Shown here: positions 20,451 to 29,252 of the stretch, piece by piece | Numbering within the stretch: the first letter of the stretch is position 1 | Layout of the letters: the number at the start of each line of letters is the position of its first letter | NCBI RefSeq assembly: GCF_031450785.1 | Contig: NZ_JARTWB010000003.1 | Location: 124,001-188,000, forward strand | Origin: Caballeronia sp. LZ062 | Lineage (GTDB): Bacteria > Pseudomonadota > Gammaproteobacteria > Burkholderiales > Burkholderiaceae | Direction: 5' to 3' | DNA: 64,000 nucleotides | The notes under the pieces: model-generated | Told to the model about the DNA's origin: nothing | Seen by the model: the letters and a program-made list of their open reading frames with translations, nothing else | The model's database searches: none | Program-made: the position numbers and the translations under genes

Positions 20451-21629
20451 TTACCCCGCCAGTCCGTGCGCCGGTTGCTTGGGCAAACGCACACGGAAGA
20501 TCGCGAGCTTGCCTTCGCGCGGGTAGCCATTCGAGAAGTTCAACTCGTGCAAATGCGAGTCGGCGATATACAAGTAGCCGTTCTGAATGGCAAAGCCGTC
20601 CGCCCATGAAAGCTGCGGATGCTTGCCGACGAATGTCTTCTGTACGAGCGCGGGCTTGCCATCACGCTCGACGATATAGAACGCAACCACGGTGCGGTTC
20701 TCCAGATCGCCACCGTACAGCACGCCCGCGCCGCTCATGATGAGGCCGCCCGTCTCCGCGCCGTCGCCGAGGAATTGAACGCGCTGCGAAAGCGCCTGCG
20801 CCGAGAGCGATGTGTCGATGAGCGCCGCCGTCGGCACGCGCCAGTAGTGGTGATCCGTCAAAGGCCGGCAATAGAGCCACTCGCGATCCGGCGACAGCGC
20901 AATGCCGTCCGTTTGCAGCACGAGCACGCTGCCATCCAGCTTGCGCGCGATGCGATCGCCGAACATCAGATGCTGATTTGGATCGGCGACGCTGGAGCGA
21001 TCGCCCGCAAGCACGAGCCGCGATTCGCCGCTCTGCAAATTCGTCACGACGACGCCGCCCTGATCTCCCGCATTGCTGATAAATGCGTAGCCGTGCTTAT
21101 GATCGATGCGGATATCGTTGATCGAATCCTTCGGCGTGACGATGGCGCCGTAGTCGAACCGACGCACGATCTTGCGCGTGGCGAGGTCGAACTCGATTAG
21201 CTTCGGCGGTTGACGCGTCTGATCGACGGACGTGAGCGACGAATCGAGCGCCCATAGATGATCGTGCTCGTCGACCCACAGCGCCTGCACCGAGATCCAT
21301 TGATGCGAGCCGTCGTCATCGGGCTTGTAGACGTTCCAGTCTTCGTCCGGAAACGGCGTAAGCGCGCCGGTCTTCGGATCGACTTCTACCAGGCTGTAGC
21401 GCGAGCGTTTCACGGATGCAGGCGCCGTCGCGAACACGCGACCCTTGCGCGACACGCCGATGCCGACGAGCCTGAAGTCGTCATCGAACGTCGCCACGGT
21501 TTCGAGGCGCGGCTCATGCTCCGTCGCAGCGATTGCCGGAAAGATAGAGCCCATGGCGCCGAGCACGCCTGCACCCAGGGATGCAAGAACGTGGCGCCGC
21601 ATGCTCTGCGGGGAATGCTCTTCAGTCAT
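20451..21629 (-). CDS. Exported major-royal-jelly/yellow-family protein
   Basis: A 392-residue protein of the MRJP/yellow (dopachrome tautomerase-related) beta-propeller family. A twin-arginine-like start MRRHVLASLGAGVLGAMG at about 10-27 precedes an AIAA cleavage region. Family text includes SVQALWVDEHDHLWALDSS, INDIRIDHKHGYAFISNAG and GGLIMSGAGVLYGGDLENRTV. Function in bacteria is not established. It is transcribed leftwards, 134 bases beyond the mrpX-like gene, next to an oxidant-defence cluster, but the terminator-like hairpin between suggests its own promoter. A degenerate match to the ECF promoter lies upstream (21650-21680) but is too weak to claim. Confidence 0.85.
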   Translation of the reverse strand: MTEEHSPQSMRRHVLASLGAGVLGAMGSIFPAIAATEHEPRLETVATFDDDFRLVGIGVSRKGRVFATAPASVKRSRYSLVEVDPKTGALTPFPDEDWNVYKPDDDGSHQWISVQALWVDEHDHLWALDSSLTSVDQTRQPPKLIEFDLATRKIVRRFDYGAIVTPKDSINDIRIDHKHGYAFISNAGDQGGVVVTNLQSGESRLVLAGDRSSVADPNQHLMFGDRIARKLDGSVLVLQTDGIALSPDREWLYCRPLTDHHYWRVPTAALIDTSLSAQALSQRVQFLGDGAETGGLIMSGAGVLYGGDLENRTVVAFYIVERDGKPALVQKTFVGKHPQLSWADGFAIQNGYLYIADSHLHELNFSNGYPREGKLAIFRVRLPKQPAHGLAG

Positions 21630-21725
21630 TGCGCGTCCCTCATGTCTCCACGCGTCGCTTGTCGTTTTGTAAGCGGTTAATCAACGGTGGTTCACTGATG
21701 CTAGGTACGCGGCAAACGCCTGTCA

Positions 21726-21751
21726 AGCGGGCGTGCTCTGACACGCCCGCT
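21726..21751 (-). terminator. Inverted repeat after the MxKDx peptide gene
   Basis: A perfect 10-base stem AGCGGGCGTG / CACGCCCGCT with a 6-base loop lies 12 bases beyond the peptide gene stop. No T run follows, so it is a probable but not certain end of the cytochrome-oxidoreductase-peptide operon. Confidence 0.55.
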
Positions 21752-21762
21752 CGAAGCGGGGC

Positions 21763-21993
21763 TTACTGCGACATTGCACCGGATGCGGGATGATCTTTGC
21801 TCATTGCATCGTGCTTCTTCATCTTGTCCTTGCTCATCGAGTCTTTCTTCATGCTGTCGTGCGACATGGCGTCCTTGCCCATCGAATCGTGCGTCATCGT
21901 ATCGTTGGACATCGCACCGCTTGCCTGCGCGTGCGCCGCCGATGCACCGATTGCCATCGCCGTTGCGAAGATTGCCGTCATCACTCGTTTCAT
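21763..21993 (-). CDS. Methionine-rich MxKDx-repeat periplasmic peptide (MrpX-like)
   Basis: A 76-residue secreted peptide. The ATG at 21993 has a GGAG site 9 bases upstream and starts a signal peptide ending ASAAHAQ; longer starts in the frame are unlikely. The mature part of about 53 residues is a run of degenerate five-residue units (HDSMG, KDAMS, HDSMK, KDSMS) with nine methionines and almost no hydrophobic residues. This is the pentapeptide MxKDx family. In Azospira suillum a similar methionine-rich peptide scavenges hypochlorite and is repaired by a periplasmic methionine sulfoxide reductase. Here it lies 68 bases after a molybdopterin oxidoreductase gene in the same operon, which fits that role. 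Confidence 0.9.
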   Translation of the reverse strand: MKRVMTAIFATAMAIGASAAHAQASGAMSNDTMTHDSMGKDAMSHDSMKKDSMSKDKMKKHDAMSKDHPASGAMSQ

Positions 21994-22061
21994 TGCCTTT
22001 CTCCTTGGTGGACTTGCACGGATGAATCTGCTTAGGCAGAGCCATATGCAGAGCACGGCGG

Positions 22062-22838
22062 TCATGAACCGCCGAACCAGTTGTAGCCCTGATCGACCCA
22101 ATAGCCGCCGGGGTACGTGTTCGTGACGAATATCTCGACGATATGCTTCGGGTTCTTGTAGCCGAGCTTCGTCGGCATGCGCACCTTCATCGGATAGCCA
22201 TACTTCGCCGGCAAGCGCTCGCCGTCATACTCGAACGTGAGCAGCGTCTGCGGATGCAGTGCCGTGGGCATGTCGATGCTTTCGTAGTAATCGTCGGCAC
22301 AGCGGAAGCCGACGTACTTCGCGGTTGTATCCGCGCCGACGCGACGCAGGAATTCGCGGAAAGGCGTGCCGCCCCAGCGCCCGATCGCGCTCCAGCCTTC
22401 GACGCAGATATGCCGGGTGATCTGCTCCGCGTGAGGCAACGCGTAGAGTTCAGGCAGCGTCCAGACGCGCTGACCGGTTACGAGGCCGCTCACCTTCAGC
22501 CGATAATCCGCGCCGTTCACATGCGGCACGTCGTCGATGCCGTAGTACGCGTTGAACGGGAAAGGCCGCGTGATTTGCGCTTCGCTATACGTCGGCGCGA
22601 GACGCGTGGGGTCGAACAGCAGCGCCTGCACGCGATCGTTCAGACGCGACACTGCGCTCAGGAACGTGTTAACCGAGTCGTCATCAGTGATCGAGCATCC
22701 GGTCAGCAACGAAAGCCCGCCGAGCGTGAGCATGCGTTTGCCGAACAGGCGTCGCGATGGCATGGCGAGTTCGCGCGTGGCATCGGCTAGCACGCATGCG
22801 CGGTCCACCGTGACCATCTTCTTTGCGTTGTTTTTCAT
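22062..22838 (-). CDS. Exported molybdopterin-dependent oxidoreductase (MsrP/sulfite oxidase family)
   Basis: A 258-residue protein with an oxidoreductase molybdopterin domain. The ATG at 22838 is preceded by AAGGAG at a good distance. A Tat-type motif SRRLFGK (about 28-34) is followed by a hydrophobic segment ending in lipobox-like LLTGC, so the protein is exported folded and may be lipid-anchored. The likely molybdenum-ligand cysteine is C145 in HICVEGWSAIGRWGG. Other family text is YYESIDMPTALHPQT and KYGYPMKVRMPTKLGYKNPK. With the cytochrome b encoded 17 bases upstream it would form a quinone-linked periplasmic reductase; methionine sulfoxide in the adjacent Met-rich peptide is the attractive substrate. 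Substrate is inference. Confidence 0.9.
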   Translation of the reverse strand: MKNNAKKMVTVDRACVLADATRELAMPSRRLFGKRMLTLGGLSLLTGCSITDDDSVNTFLSAVSRLNDRVQALLFDPTRLAPTYSEAQITRPFPFNAYYGIDDVPHVNGADYRLKVSGLVTGQRVWTLPELYALPHAEQITRHICVEGWSAIGRWGGTPFREFLRRVGADTTAKYVGFRCADDYYESIDMPTALHPQTLLTFEYDGERLPAKYGYPMKVRMPTKLGYKNPKHIVEIFVTNTYPGGYWVDQGYNWFGGS

Positions 22839-22855
22839 GGCGTGTGCTCCTTCGT

Positions 22856-23485
22856 TCAACGGCCGCGCAGCATGGTCAGAAGCGAGCGCGGCACGAGTGC
22901 GACCATTGCGACGTGCACCACGACGAACGCCGCCATGACCGCCATCGCGCAGAAGTGAACGACGCGTGCGTTGTCGTAGCCGCCCATCAATTCGCGCAAC
23001 GAGGGGAATTGCACGGACTTCCAGATCGCGAGACCCGACAGCACGAGCAAGACGAGATCGAGCACGACCACCTGATACGCGAGCTTTTGCACCGCGTTGT
23101 ACTCACGCAGATTCGTGTGCGAGAGCTTGCCGCGCATCGCCGCGATCAGGTCGCGCGAAACCGCGCGCGGCGATAGCGGAAAGAACTTCGAGAAGAAGCG
23201 TCCGGTTGCAATGTTCAGCCCGATATAGACGAGGCCGTTGAACACGAGCAGCCACATGGCGGCGAAGTGCCATTGCAGCGCCCCGCCGAGCCAGCCGCCG
23301 AGCGTAATGGAAGGCGGAATAACGATGCGCGAAAACACCGGCGATGCGTCGTAGATGCGCCAGCCCGAGAGCATCATGATGATGGCGGCCACGGCGTTGA
23401 GCCAATGCGTGATGCGCAGCCACAGCGGATGGATCGGATGCTTGCCTTCCAGCCTGTCGCGCGGCGCGTCGAGTGTCGTGTCCAT
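22856..23485 (-). CDS. Cytochrome b561/hydrogenase-type b subunit, partner of the oxidoreductase
   Basis: A 209-residue four-helix membrane cytochrome. Histidines suited to bind two b hemes are H27 (LRITHWLN), H73 (ALQWHFAAMW), H177 (RVVHFCAM) and H191 (FVVVHVAM). The ATG at 23485 begins MDTTLDAP; the longer open frame upstream covers the promoter and is rejected. It leads the operon cytochrome b - molybdopterin oxidoreductase - Met-rich peptide and would pass electrons from the quinone pool to the exported oxidoreductase, the part YedZ/MsrQ plays in other systems. An exact ECF-type promoter lies 34 bases upstream of the start. Confidence 0.9.
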   Translation of the reverse strand: MDTTLDAPRDRLEGKHPIHPLWLRITHWLNAVAAIIMMLSGWRIYDASPVFSRIVIPPSITLGGWLGGALQWHFAAMWLLVFNGLVYIGLNIATGRFFSKFFPLSPRAVSRDLIAAMRGKLSHTNLREYNAVQKLAYQVVVLDLVLLVLSGLAIWKSVQFPSLRELMGGYDNARVVHFCAMAVMAAFVVVHVAMVALVPRSLLTMLRGR

Positions 23486-23518
23486 GATCGTTGCCCATGG
23501 TGGTGATGTACTCGTGAA

Positions 23519-23544
23519 TTCGCTTGCCACGCGGCTCCGGTTAC
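23519..23544 (-). promoter_or_regulatory. ECF SigF-type promoter for the cytochrome b/oxidoreductase/MxKDx operon
   Basis: Read on the minus strand this is GTAACC, 16 bases, CGAA: the exact consensus I recall for Caulobacter SigF. The -10 lies 34 bases upstream of the cytochrome gene's ATG. Confidence 0.8.
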
Positions 23545-23580
23545 ACGGCGCGTCAAAGAATTTCTGTTCGACGATGCGCT

Positions 23581-23606
23581 GTAACCGCGCAGCCGTTGCA
23601 AGCGAA
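23581..23606 (+). promoter_or_regulatory. ECF SigF-type promoter for the sigma/anti-sigma operon
   Basis: GTAACC at 23581-23586, exactly 16 bases, CGAA at 23603-23606. It is identical in both boxes and spacing to the divergent promoter at 23519-23544 and sits 42 bases before the sigma gene, implying autoregulation. Confidence 0.8.
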
Positions 23607-23647
23607 CTAACGTACGCAAGCAACGACCCGCCCCGACAACGGACACG

Positions 23648-24382
23648 ATGAGCAAGATTGGCGCTACCGCCGGCAGCATTGCCGCGCAGCACGGCATCGG
23701 CTATTCTGAAACGCTCGATCTAAAACACGATCGGGCTTACGCCGCGCTTGCCGTTTCCGCCGCGCCACGCGTACCCGTATCGCCCTTCCGTCGCCTCGCT
23801 CTCACGGGACTCGCCTTGCATGACGCGGAACATCGCCTGAAGACGCTGTTGACGTCCGGCCTCGAAGGAAATCAAAACGCCTATCGCGGTTTTCTGCGGG
23901 CGCTGACGCGGCATCTGCGCGGCTACTTGCGCAAGCGCATTCCGCATTATCGGGACGATGTAGAAGACCTCGTCCAGGAGATATTGCTCGCGGTGCACAA
24001 TGCGCGCCACACGTATCGCGTGGAAGAGCCGCTGACGGCTTGGGTTCATGCCATCGCGCGCTATAAACTCATGGACTTCTTTCGTGCACGTTCGCGTCAT
24101 GAATCGCTGAACGATTCCCTCGACGATCACGACGATCTTTTTGCCATCACCGACGACGAGCCCGCCCATGCACGTCATGACATCGGCAAACTGCTGGAGC
24201 ATCTGCCGGACAAGCAGCGGCTGCCAATCGTTCACGTCAAGCTGGAAGGCTTGTCCGTCGCGCAAACGGCGCACATCACGGGTCTTTCCGAATCGGCCGT
24301 GAAAGTGGGCGTGCATCGCGGGCTCAAGGCGCTCGCCGCGCGCATTCGTGGCGTGAGAAGCGAGGACCGTGATGAAGACTGA
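23648..24382 (+). CDS. sigF: ECF sigma factor (SigF-like)
   Basis: A 244-residue sigma-70-family ECF factor. Region 2 reads [20 protein letters not shown] with [20 protein letters not shown] after it; region 4 reads [20 protein letters not shown] followed by the [20 protein letters not shown]. An N-terminal extension of about 60 residues precedes the usual start of ECF factors, so an internal start is possible, but the mapped promoter fits the ATG at 23648. The stop overlaps the anti-sigma gene by 11 bases. Linked NrsF and the GTAACC/CGAA promoters support the SigF group, which responds to heavy metals or reactive chlorine in Caulobacter and Azospira. Confidence 0.9.
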   Translation: MSKIGATAGSIAAQHGIGYSETLDLKHDRAYAALAVSAAPRVPVSPFRRLALTGLALHDAEHRLKTLLTSGLEGNQNAYRGFLRALTRHLRGYLRKRIPHYRDDVEDLVQEILLAVHNARHTYRVEEPLTAWVHAIARYKLMDFFRARSRHESLNDSLDDHDDLFAITDDEPAHARHDIGKLLEHLPDKQRLPIVHVKLEGLSVAQTAHITGLSESAVKVGVHRGLKALAARIRGVRSEDRDED

Positions 24383-25013
24383 CGAACTGATCGACCTGCT
24401 CGCAACCGGGGACGTGCGCGTCGATCGCGCTGCCGTCACGCGACGCTTCGCGCAGGCGCTGCCGCTCGGCTTCATCGGCTCGCTTATCCTGATGCTCGTC
24501 GTGTATGGACTGCGGCGAGATCTCGCGAGCGTCGCGCATACGGCCATCTTTTGGGCGAAGCTCGGGTTTCCACTGTGCGTGGCGGCAGGCGCGCTGATCG
24601 CCGTGATGCGGCTCGGGCGCCCCGGCGTGCGCGGCGGCTATGCGTGGCCCATCATCGTGCTGCCCTTCGTCGCGGTGTGGATCGCGGGCTCGCTCGTGCT
24701 CGGTCACGCGCTGCCCGCTGAACGTTTGCCGCTGGTGCTCGGGCAATCGTGGCGCACGTGTCCGTTCAACATCGTGCTGCTATCGGTGCCTACATTCCCC
24801 GCTGCGTTCTGGGCTTTGAGAAGTCTCGCGCCGACCGATATGCGCATGGCGGGCGCGGTGGCCGGTCTGCTGTCCAGTGGGCTCGCGACCATGGCCTATT
24901 GCCTGCACTGTCCGGAGATGAGTCCGGCGTTTTGGAGCGTGTGGTATGCCATCGGCATGCTGTTGCCCGCGTGCATCGGCGCTTGGCTCGGGCCGCGCTT
25001 GCTGCGCTGGTAA
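24372..25013 (+). CDS. nrsF: NrsF-family (DUF1109) membrane anti-sigma factor
   Basis: A 213-residue inner-membrane protein with six predicted helices after a cytoplasmic N terminus, [20 protein letters not shown], which is the sigma-binding part in this family. Two cysteines occur in the second half (CLHCPEM, Cys-Leu-His-Cys) and another in SWRTCPFN; NrsF proteins of the SigF systems sense stress with conserved periplasmic-facing cysteines. A GTG at 24369 and the ATG at 24372 are both possible; ATG is chosen with GAGGA just before it. It overlaps the sigma gene, as expected for a sigma/anti-sigma pair that must be made in balance. Confidence 0.9.
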   Translation: MKTDELIDLLATGDVRVDRAAVTRRFAQALPLGFIGSLILMLVVYGLRRDLASVAHTAIFWAKLGFPLCVAAGALIAVMRLGRPGVRGGYAWPIIVLPFVAVWIAGSLVLGHALPAERLPLVLGQSWRTCPFNIVLLSVPTFPAAFWALRSLAPTDMRMAGAVAGLLSSGLATMAYCLHCPEMSPAFWSVWYAIGMLLPACIGAWLGPRLLRW

Positions 25014-25015
25014 GC

Positions 25016-25633
25016 TCAGTTCTTCGGGCGCGCTTTCGAACCGCGCTTGTCGGCACCCAGCATCGCGAGCACGGGCCGCGCAGCGCCTTCGAGCAACTCA
25101 CGCCGCGGATTAACGCGCGCCAGCACGCGCAGACCCATCAATGAAGCGAGCAATGCCTTCGCCGTGTCTTCGGCTGGTACGGTGGCAGCGATCGTCCCAT
25201 CGTGCTGTCCCGCAAGCACGCAGCGCAAGAAGAAGCCTTCCATTTCCTTGAGCACACCGCTCAACGCGCGATGAATCTGACGGTCGTGCGGCGCAAGCTC
25301 CAGCGCCGTATTGACGATAAGACAGCCCTTGCGATGCGGATCCCGCACCGACAGTTCGATGATTTCCTCGAAGAACGCGACAATCGCGTCGCGCGGCGGC
25401 AAATGATGCTCGAAGCGCCGCACGCGGTCGCGAAAGCCGTACTCCACATAGCGGTTCAACGCGCGTTCAAAGAGCGCCCGCTTGTCGCCGAACGCGTTAT
25501 AGAGGCTCGCGGCTGTGAGGCCCATCGTCGCGGCGAGATCGCGTACGGAAGTCGCTTCGTATCCGCGCGACCAGAACTGCGCGGTGGCCGCATCGAGCGC
25601 GGCCTCTTCGTCGAATTCGCGCGGACGCGGCAT
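25016..25633 (-). CDS. TetR/AcrR-family regulator
   Basis: A 205-residue repressor. The N-terminal HTH is clear: FWSRGYEATSVRDLAATMGLTAASLYNAFGDKRALFERAL in two adjoining pieces. The C-terminal ligand domain contains GCLIVNTALELAPHD, a segment of the AcrR subgroup that controls oxidoreductase or GST genes. It follows the GST gene by 15 bases on the same strand, so it is probably co-transcribed with, and regulates, the NmrA-like reductase and GST upstream of it. Its stop lies only 2 bases from the convergent nrsF stop. Confidence 0.9.
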   Translation of the reverse strand: MPRPREFDEEAALDAATAQFWSRGYEATSVRDLAATMGLTAASLYNAFGDKRALFERALNRYVEYGFRDRVRRFEHHLPPRDAIVAFFEEIIELSVRDPHRKGCLIVNTALELAPHDRQIHRALSGVLKEMEGFFLRCVLAGQHDGTIAATVPAEDTAKALLASLMGLRVLARVNPRRELLEGAARPVLAMLGADKRGSKARPKN

Positions 25634-25648
25634 CGTTGCAGTCTTCCT

Positions 25649-26353
25649 TCAAGCCGTCTTCGGATAGTTCGACGGGAACAACGACCGGCGCGTCTCCTCG
25701 TCGTTGACCGTCTTGAACGCGTGCTGCTTGTTCAACGCACGGGCGCGCGCGACAGCGGGCCGCGCGTCGATGGCCGCGAACCAGCGCTGCAACTCCGGAT
25801 AAGCGGCAAGCGGCGCTTCGCTCGTCTTGAAGACGCGTGATGCGCGATCGATCCAGCCCCACGCGGACATGTCGGCAATCGTGAAGCTCTCGCCGACGAT
25901 GTATTCGCGCCCGACAAGCCGATCGTTCAGCACCTGATAGTGCCTATCCGCTTCCCGACGATAGCGGTTCACCGCATAGTCGAGACCTTCGGGCGCTGCG
26001 TATTGAAAGTGCACGGCTTGCCCCGAAAACGGTCCGAGACCGGTGGCGATGAACATGAGCCACGACAGAAGCTGCGGCCGGTCCTCGGGCGCGCCCAGGA
26101 ACTGTCCGGTCTTCTCCGCGAGATAGAGAAGGATGGCTGTCGAATCGAACACGACGGCTTCCTTGCCACCCGGTCCTTCCGTATCGACGATCGCGGGCAC
26201 CTTGCCGTTCGGACTGATCGCGCGAAACGCGGGCGAATGCTGCTCGCCCCTGCTGGTATCCACGGGCTTCAGCTCGTAAGGCACACCCGCTTCTTCAAGA
26301 AATAGCGCGACTTTCGCGGGGTTCGGCGTAGGGTGAAAGTAGAAATGAATCAT
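25649..26353 (-). CDS. Glutathione S-transferase (YghU/Ure2p-like)
   Basis: A 234-residue cytosolic GST. The N-terminal thioredoxin-like domain reads MIHFYFHPTPNPAKVALFLE, with SPNGKVPAIVD carrying the cis-Pro and VVFDSTAILLYLAEK binding the gamma-glutamyl part of glutathione. The C-terminal helical domain includes YIVGESFTIADMSAWGWIDR, the N-capping box motif. Likely role is detoxification or reduction of an electrophile. It lies between an NmrA-like reductase gene (72 bases upstream) and a TetR gene (15 bases downstream), so the three form a small inducible unit. Substrate not predictable. Confidence 0.9.
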   Translation of the reverse strand: MIHFYFHPTPNPAKVALFLEEAGVPYELKPVDTSRGEQHSPAFRAISPNGKVPAIVDTEGPGGKEAVVFDSTAILLYLAEKTGQFLGAPEDRPQLLSWLMFIATGLGPFSGQAVHFQYAAPEGLDYAVNRYRREADRHYQVLNDRLVGREYIVGESFTIADMSAWGWIDRASRVFKTSEAPLAAYPELQRWFAAIDARPAVARARALNKQHAFKTVNDEETRRSLFPSNYPKTA

Positions 26354-26425
26354 GCGGGCGCGCTCCGGTTTGGGCAGACGATCATTTTAGATCGCCCGCT
26401 CCAAAACGCGCAACGAGACCTTCTG

Positions 26426-27283
26426 TCAAGCACAGAGCCTGCGTATGACCGACTCGATGGGAACTTCGCCCTTCAAGATTTCCCCGCTACGCCCTTCGAA
26501 ATCTATCCATCCTTCATTGAAGCCATCCAGCATACGGATGCGCGGCATCGGGTTCTTCATGCCCTGCTGCACGAACAGGTCGCGCCAGGTCTCGCGCGGC
26601 ACGGCACGCACGCTAACCGGTTTGCCGAGCACGGTCGAAAACGCCGCTGCGATATCGCGCGGGCTGACGCGCTGCGGCCCTTCAAGCTCAACTACGCGCT
26701 TGCCGTCCCAGTCTTCCCGGAGCAACCGCGCGGCGGCTTTGCCTACATCGTCGGTGGCGACCATTGGAATCACGCGATCCATCGGTTGCAGGAACGAGCG
26801 AATGACGCCTTCTTCGCGAGCCGATTGCACGTCCCATGCGCTGTTCTCCATGAACCAGCCAGGGCGCAGAAACGTTACCGGTATCGGCTGCGCGGTCAAC
26901 GCCTCTTGCAGCATCGTGTGCTGCGTCAAGAGATTGGTTTCCGTCGCCTGTGCGCCGATGGTCGAAAGACACACGATCTTGCGCGGCCTGCCGCGCTTCA
27001 CGGCCGAGAGAATCGCGTCGATGACTTCTCGCGCTTCAGGGAAACCGGGCATCGGATCGAATTGCGGCGGCAGAAGAATGAACACGCCGTCGGCGCCTTC
27101 GAAGGCTTGCGTCAGCGCGTCGGCATCGTTCATGCGAGCGTTTGCGACTTGGCAGCCACGCGCGGCCCAGGGCTTGCCTTTCGTTGCATCGCGCACGACC
27201 GCGCGCACTGTCTGCCCTGCGTCGAGCAGCGCTTGGGCGAGCGCGCCGCCCACTTGTCCGCTGATTCCCGTGATGGCGTACAT
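26426..27283 (-). CDS. NmrA-like NAD(P)-binding protein
   Basis: A 285-residue atypical short-chain-dehydrogenase-like protein. The ATG at 27283 has a strong AAGGAGGA site and starts MYAITGISGQVGGALAQAL, the GxxGxxG nucleotide-binding loop; the longer open frame is rejected. NmrA-group features include VFILLPPQFDPMPGF, KIVCLSTIGAQ and PVTFLRPGWFMEN. No catalytic Tyr-Lys pair of classical SDRs is seen, so it may be a redox sensor or a quinone or flavin reductase-like protein. It is probably co-transcribed with the GST and TetR genes downstream. Confidence 0.88.
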   Translation of the reverse strand: MYAITGISGQVGGALAQALLDAGQTVRAVVRDATKGKPWAARGCQVANARMNDADALTQAFEGADGVFILLPPQFDPMPGFPEAREVIDAILSAVKRGRPRKIVCLSTIGAQATETNLLTQHTMLQEALTAQPIPVTFLRPGWFMENSAWDVQSAREEGVIRSFLQPMDRVIPMVATDDVGKAAARLLREDWDGKRVVELEGPQRVSPRDIAAAFSTVLGKPVSVRAVPRETWRDLFVQQGMKNPMPRIRMLDGFNEGWIDFEGRSGEILKGEVPIESVIRRLCA

Positions 27284-27403
27284 GTTTGCTTCCTCCTTGC
27301 GAATCGGTTGTTGTCTTGCTTCGACGACTCGCATGGTAGGTCGCTGACTGCGCCGTTGAAATGCCGCCCGCGTCATTACATTCATGACGCGGAATCACGA
27401 ATG

Positions 27404-27441
27404 AAAAAGCCCCGTGTGCGACATTGCCGCGAACGGGGCTT
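27404..27441 (-). terminator. Rho-independent terminator of the galactarate dehydratase gene
   Basis: On the minus strand a 9-base stem (AAGCCCCGT / ACGGGGCTT) is followed by TTTTTC. It lies 28 bases downstream of the dehydratase stop. Confidence 0.8.
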
Positions 27442-27468
27442 GCATACGTCATGACGACATCGCGTGTT

Positions 27469-29058
27469 TCAGGTCACCGGCGCCGGATTGAACAGCACGA
27501 GCGCGTTATGCAGCTTGAGTTTCTCGGCGCGCGTTTGCTTGCGCCCACTCGCGACATCGAGCATCAGACGGAACAGTTCCCAGCCCACGTCCGCGATGCT
27601 CGCTTCACCCGTGGCGATGGTGCCCGCGTTCACATCCATCAGATCGTGCCAGCGGCGCGCGAGGTCCGAGCGCGTCGCGACCTTGATGACCGGCACTTCG
27701 GCGAGACTGTACGGCGTCCCGCGCCCGGTCGTGAACACATGCAGATTGATGCCCGCCGCCAGTTGCAGCGTGCCGCAGATGAAATCGCTCGCGGGCGTCG
27801 CCGCGTAAATCAATCCCTTCTGCTTGACCTTCTCGCCCGGCGAAAGCACGCCTGAGATGGTCGAACTGCCCGACTTGACGATGGAGCCCATCGCCTTCTC
27901 GACGATGTTCGACAAGCCGCCCTTCTTGTTGCCGGGGGTCGTGTTCGCGCTGCGGTCCGCGCCGCCGCGCTTCAGGTAATCGTCGTACCACTTCATCTCG
28001 CGAATGATCGCCGCGGCCACTTCGCCGTTCGCGGCGCGCGCCGTGAGTTGCGCGACGCCGTCGCGCACTTCGGTCACTTCCGAGAACATCACCGTCGCGC
28101 CGGCGCGCACGAGCAGGTCCGTCGCGAAGCCCACGGCCGGATTCGCCGTGAGACCGGAGAACGCGTCGCTGCCGCCGCACTGCACGCCGACCACGAGATC
28201 CGACGCCGGACACGTCTCGCGGCGGCGGTTGTTGAGCCGCTTCAGATGCGTCTCCGCCATGAGCATGATGGAGTCGATCATCGACTGGAAGCCCACGTGC
28301 CCTTCGTCCTGCAACACGACCGCACCGCCGTTCGCTTCGCTTTCCATGTCGCCGATATCGGCGATGGCGTCGTCGAGCGCGGCGGCGGCGATCGGTATCG
28401 TTCCCGGCGGCATCAGACGTTCGGGCTGCAGCTTTTCGCAGCCGAGGCTTACCATCATCACTTCGCCGCCGAAGTTCGGATTAAGCGCGATGTTGCGCAC
28501 GGTGCGGATCGGCACCATCGCGTCGGGCGCTTCGATGGCGACGCCGCAGCCGTAGCTGTGGCCGAGACTCACCACATCGTCGACATTCGGATAGCGCGGC
28601 AGAAGTTCAGACTTGATGCGGTCGACCGCGTGCTGCACGACATCCGCGACGCACTGCACGGTCGTGGTGATCGCAAGGATATTGCGCGTGCCCACCGTGC
28701 CGTCCGCGTTGCGATAGCCTTCGAACGTGAAGCCTTCGAGCGGCGACGTGTCGGGTGCCTTGATGGTCGCGACGGGCAGATCGTCGAGTTCGGGCGGCGT
28801 CGGCATCCGCAACACGTGCTCGTTGATCCAGCTTCCTTTGGGCAGATCCTTCAGCGCATAACCGATGACCACGTTGTAGCGGATCACGGCATCGCCTTCC
28901 GCGAGATCGGTGAGCGCCACCTTATGGCCTTGCGGTACGCGCTCGCGCAGCACGAGACCATCGGCGAACGTCGCGCCTTCCCCGAGGCCGCCGTCGTTCA
29001 CGACGATCGCGACGTTGTCTTCAGGGTGAACGCGTATATAAAGCGGGGGCTGATTCAT
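27469..29058 (-). CDS. garD: Galactarate dehydratase (UxaA family)
   Basis: A 529-residue iron-dependent dehydratase converting D-galactarate to 5-dehydro-4-deoxy-D-glucarate. The N-terminal SAF-like domain (about 1-90) is followed by [16 protein letters not shown] and [15 protein letters not shown], hallmarks of the UxaA/GarD family; [20 protein letters not shown] and [14 protein letters not shown] are further conserved blocks. Length fits GarD (about 523) rather than the shorter altronate enzyme UxaA. It is divergent from kdgD, which handles its product, across a 194-base region, so the two form one catabolic unit. A hairpin terminator follows. Confidence 0.9.
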   Translation of the reverse strand: MNQPPLYIRVHPEDNVAIVVNDGGLGEGATFADGLVLRERVPQGHKVALTDLAEGDAVIRYNVVIGYALKDLPKGSWINEHVLRMPTPPELDDLPVATIKAPDTSPLEGFTFEGYRNADGTVGTRNILAITTTVQCVADVVQHAVDRIKSELLPRYPNVDDVVSLGHSYGCGVAIEAPDAMVPIRTVRNIALNPNFGGEVMMVSLGCEKLQPERLMPPGTIPIAAAALDDAIADIGDMESEANGGAVVLQDEGHVGFQSMIDSIMLMAETHLKRLNNRRRETCPASDLVVGVQCGGSDAFSGLTANPAVGFATDLLVRAGATVMFSEVTEVRDGVAQLTARAANGEVAAAIIREMKWYDDYLKRGGADRSANTTPGNKKGGLSNIVEKAMGSIVKSGSSTISGVLSPGEKVKQKGLIYAATPASDFICGTLQLAAGINLHVFTTGRGTPYSLAEVPVIKVATRSDLARRWHDLMDVNAGTIATGEASIADVGWELFRLMLDVASGRKQTRAEKLKLHNALVLFNPAPVT

Positions 29059-29252
29059 TCTGGCAATCCTTGATACAGCGCGGCACGCGCCGCTAGAGTT
29101 CTGTCATCCTACAACACCAGAGCGAGCTTCGACTCAGTGTTTACCCGCGAAACAGCAGGCGCCGCATCGACATGGTTGCCCGAGGCACAGGCATGTTGTA
29201 CGATGACCTATAAGCGCTGCATTCGCCGGACGCTGCCAACGAGACATAAATC

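Noticed and set aside
21650..21680. Third SigF-type promoter for the royal-jelly-family gene
   Set aside because: Only a degenerate TTAACC-N17-CGAC is found on the minus strand; both boxes and spacing deviate from the two exact copies.
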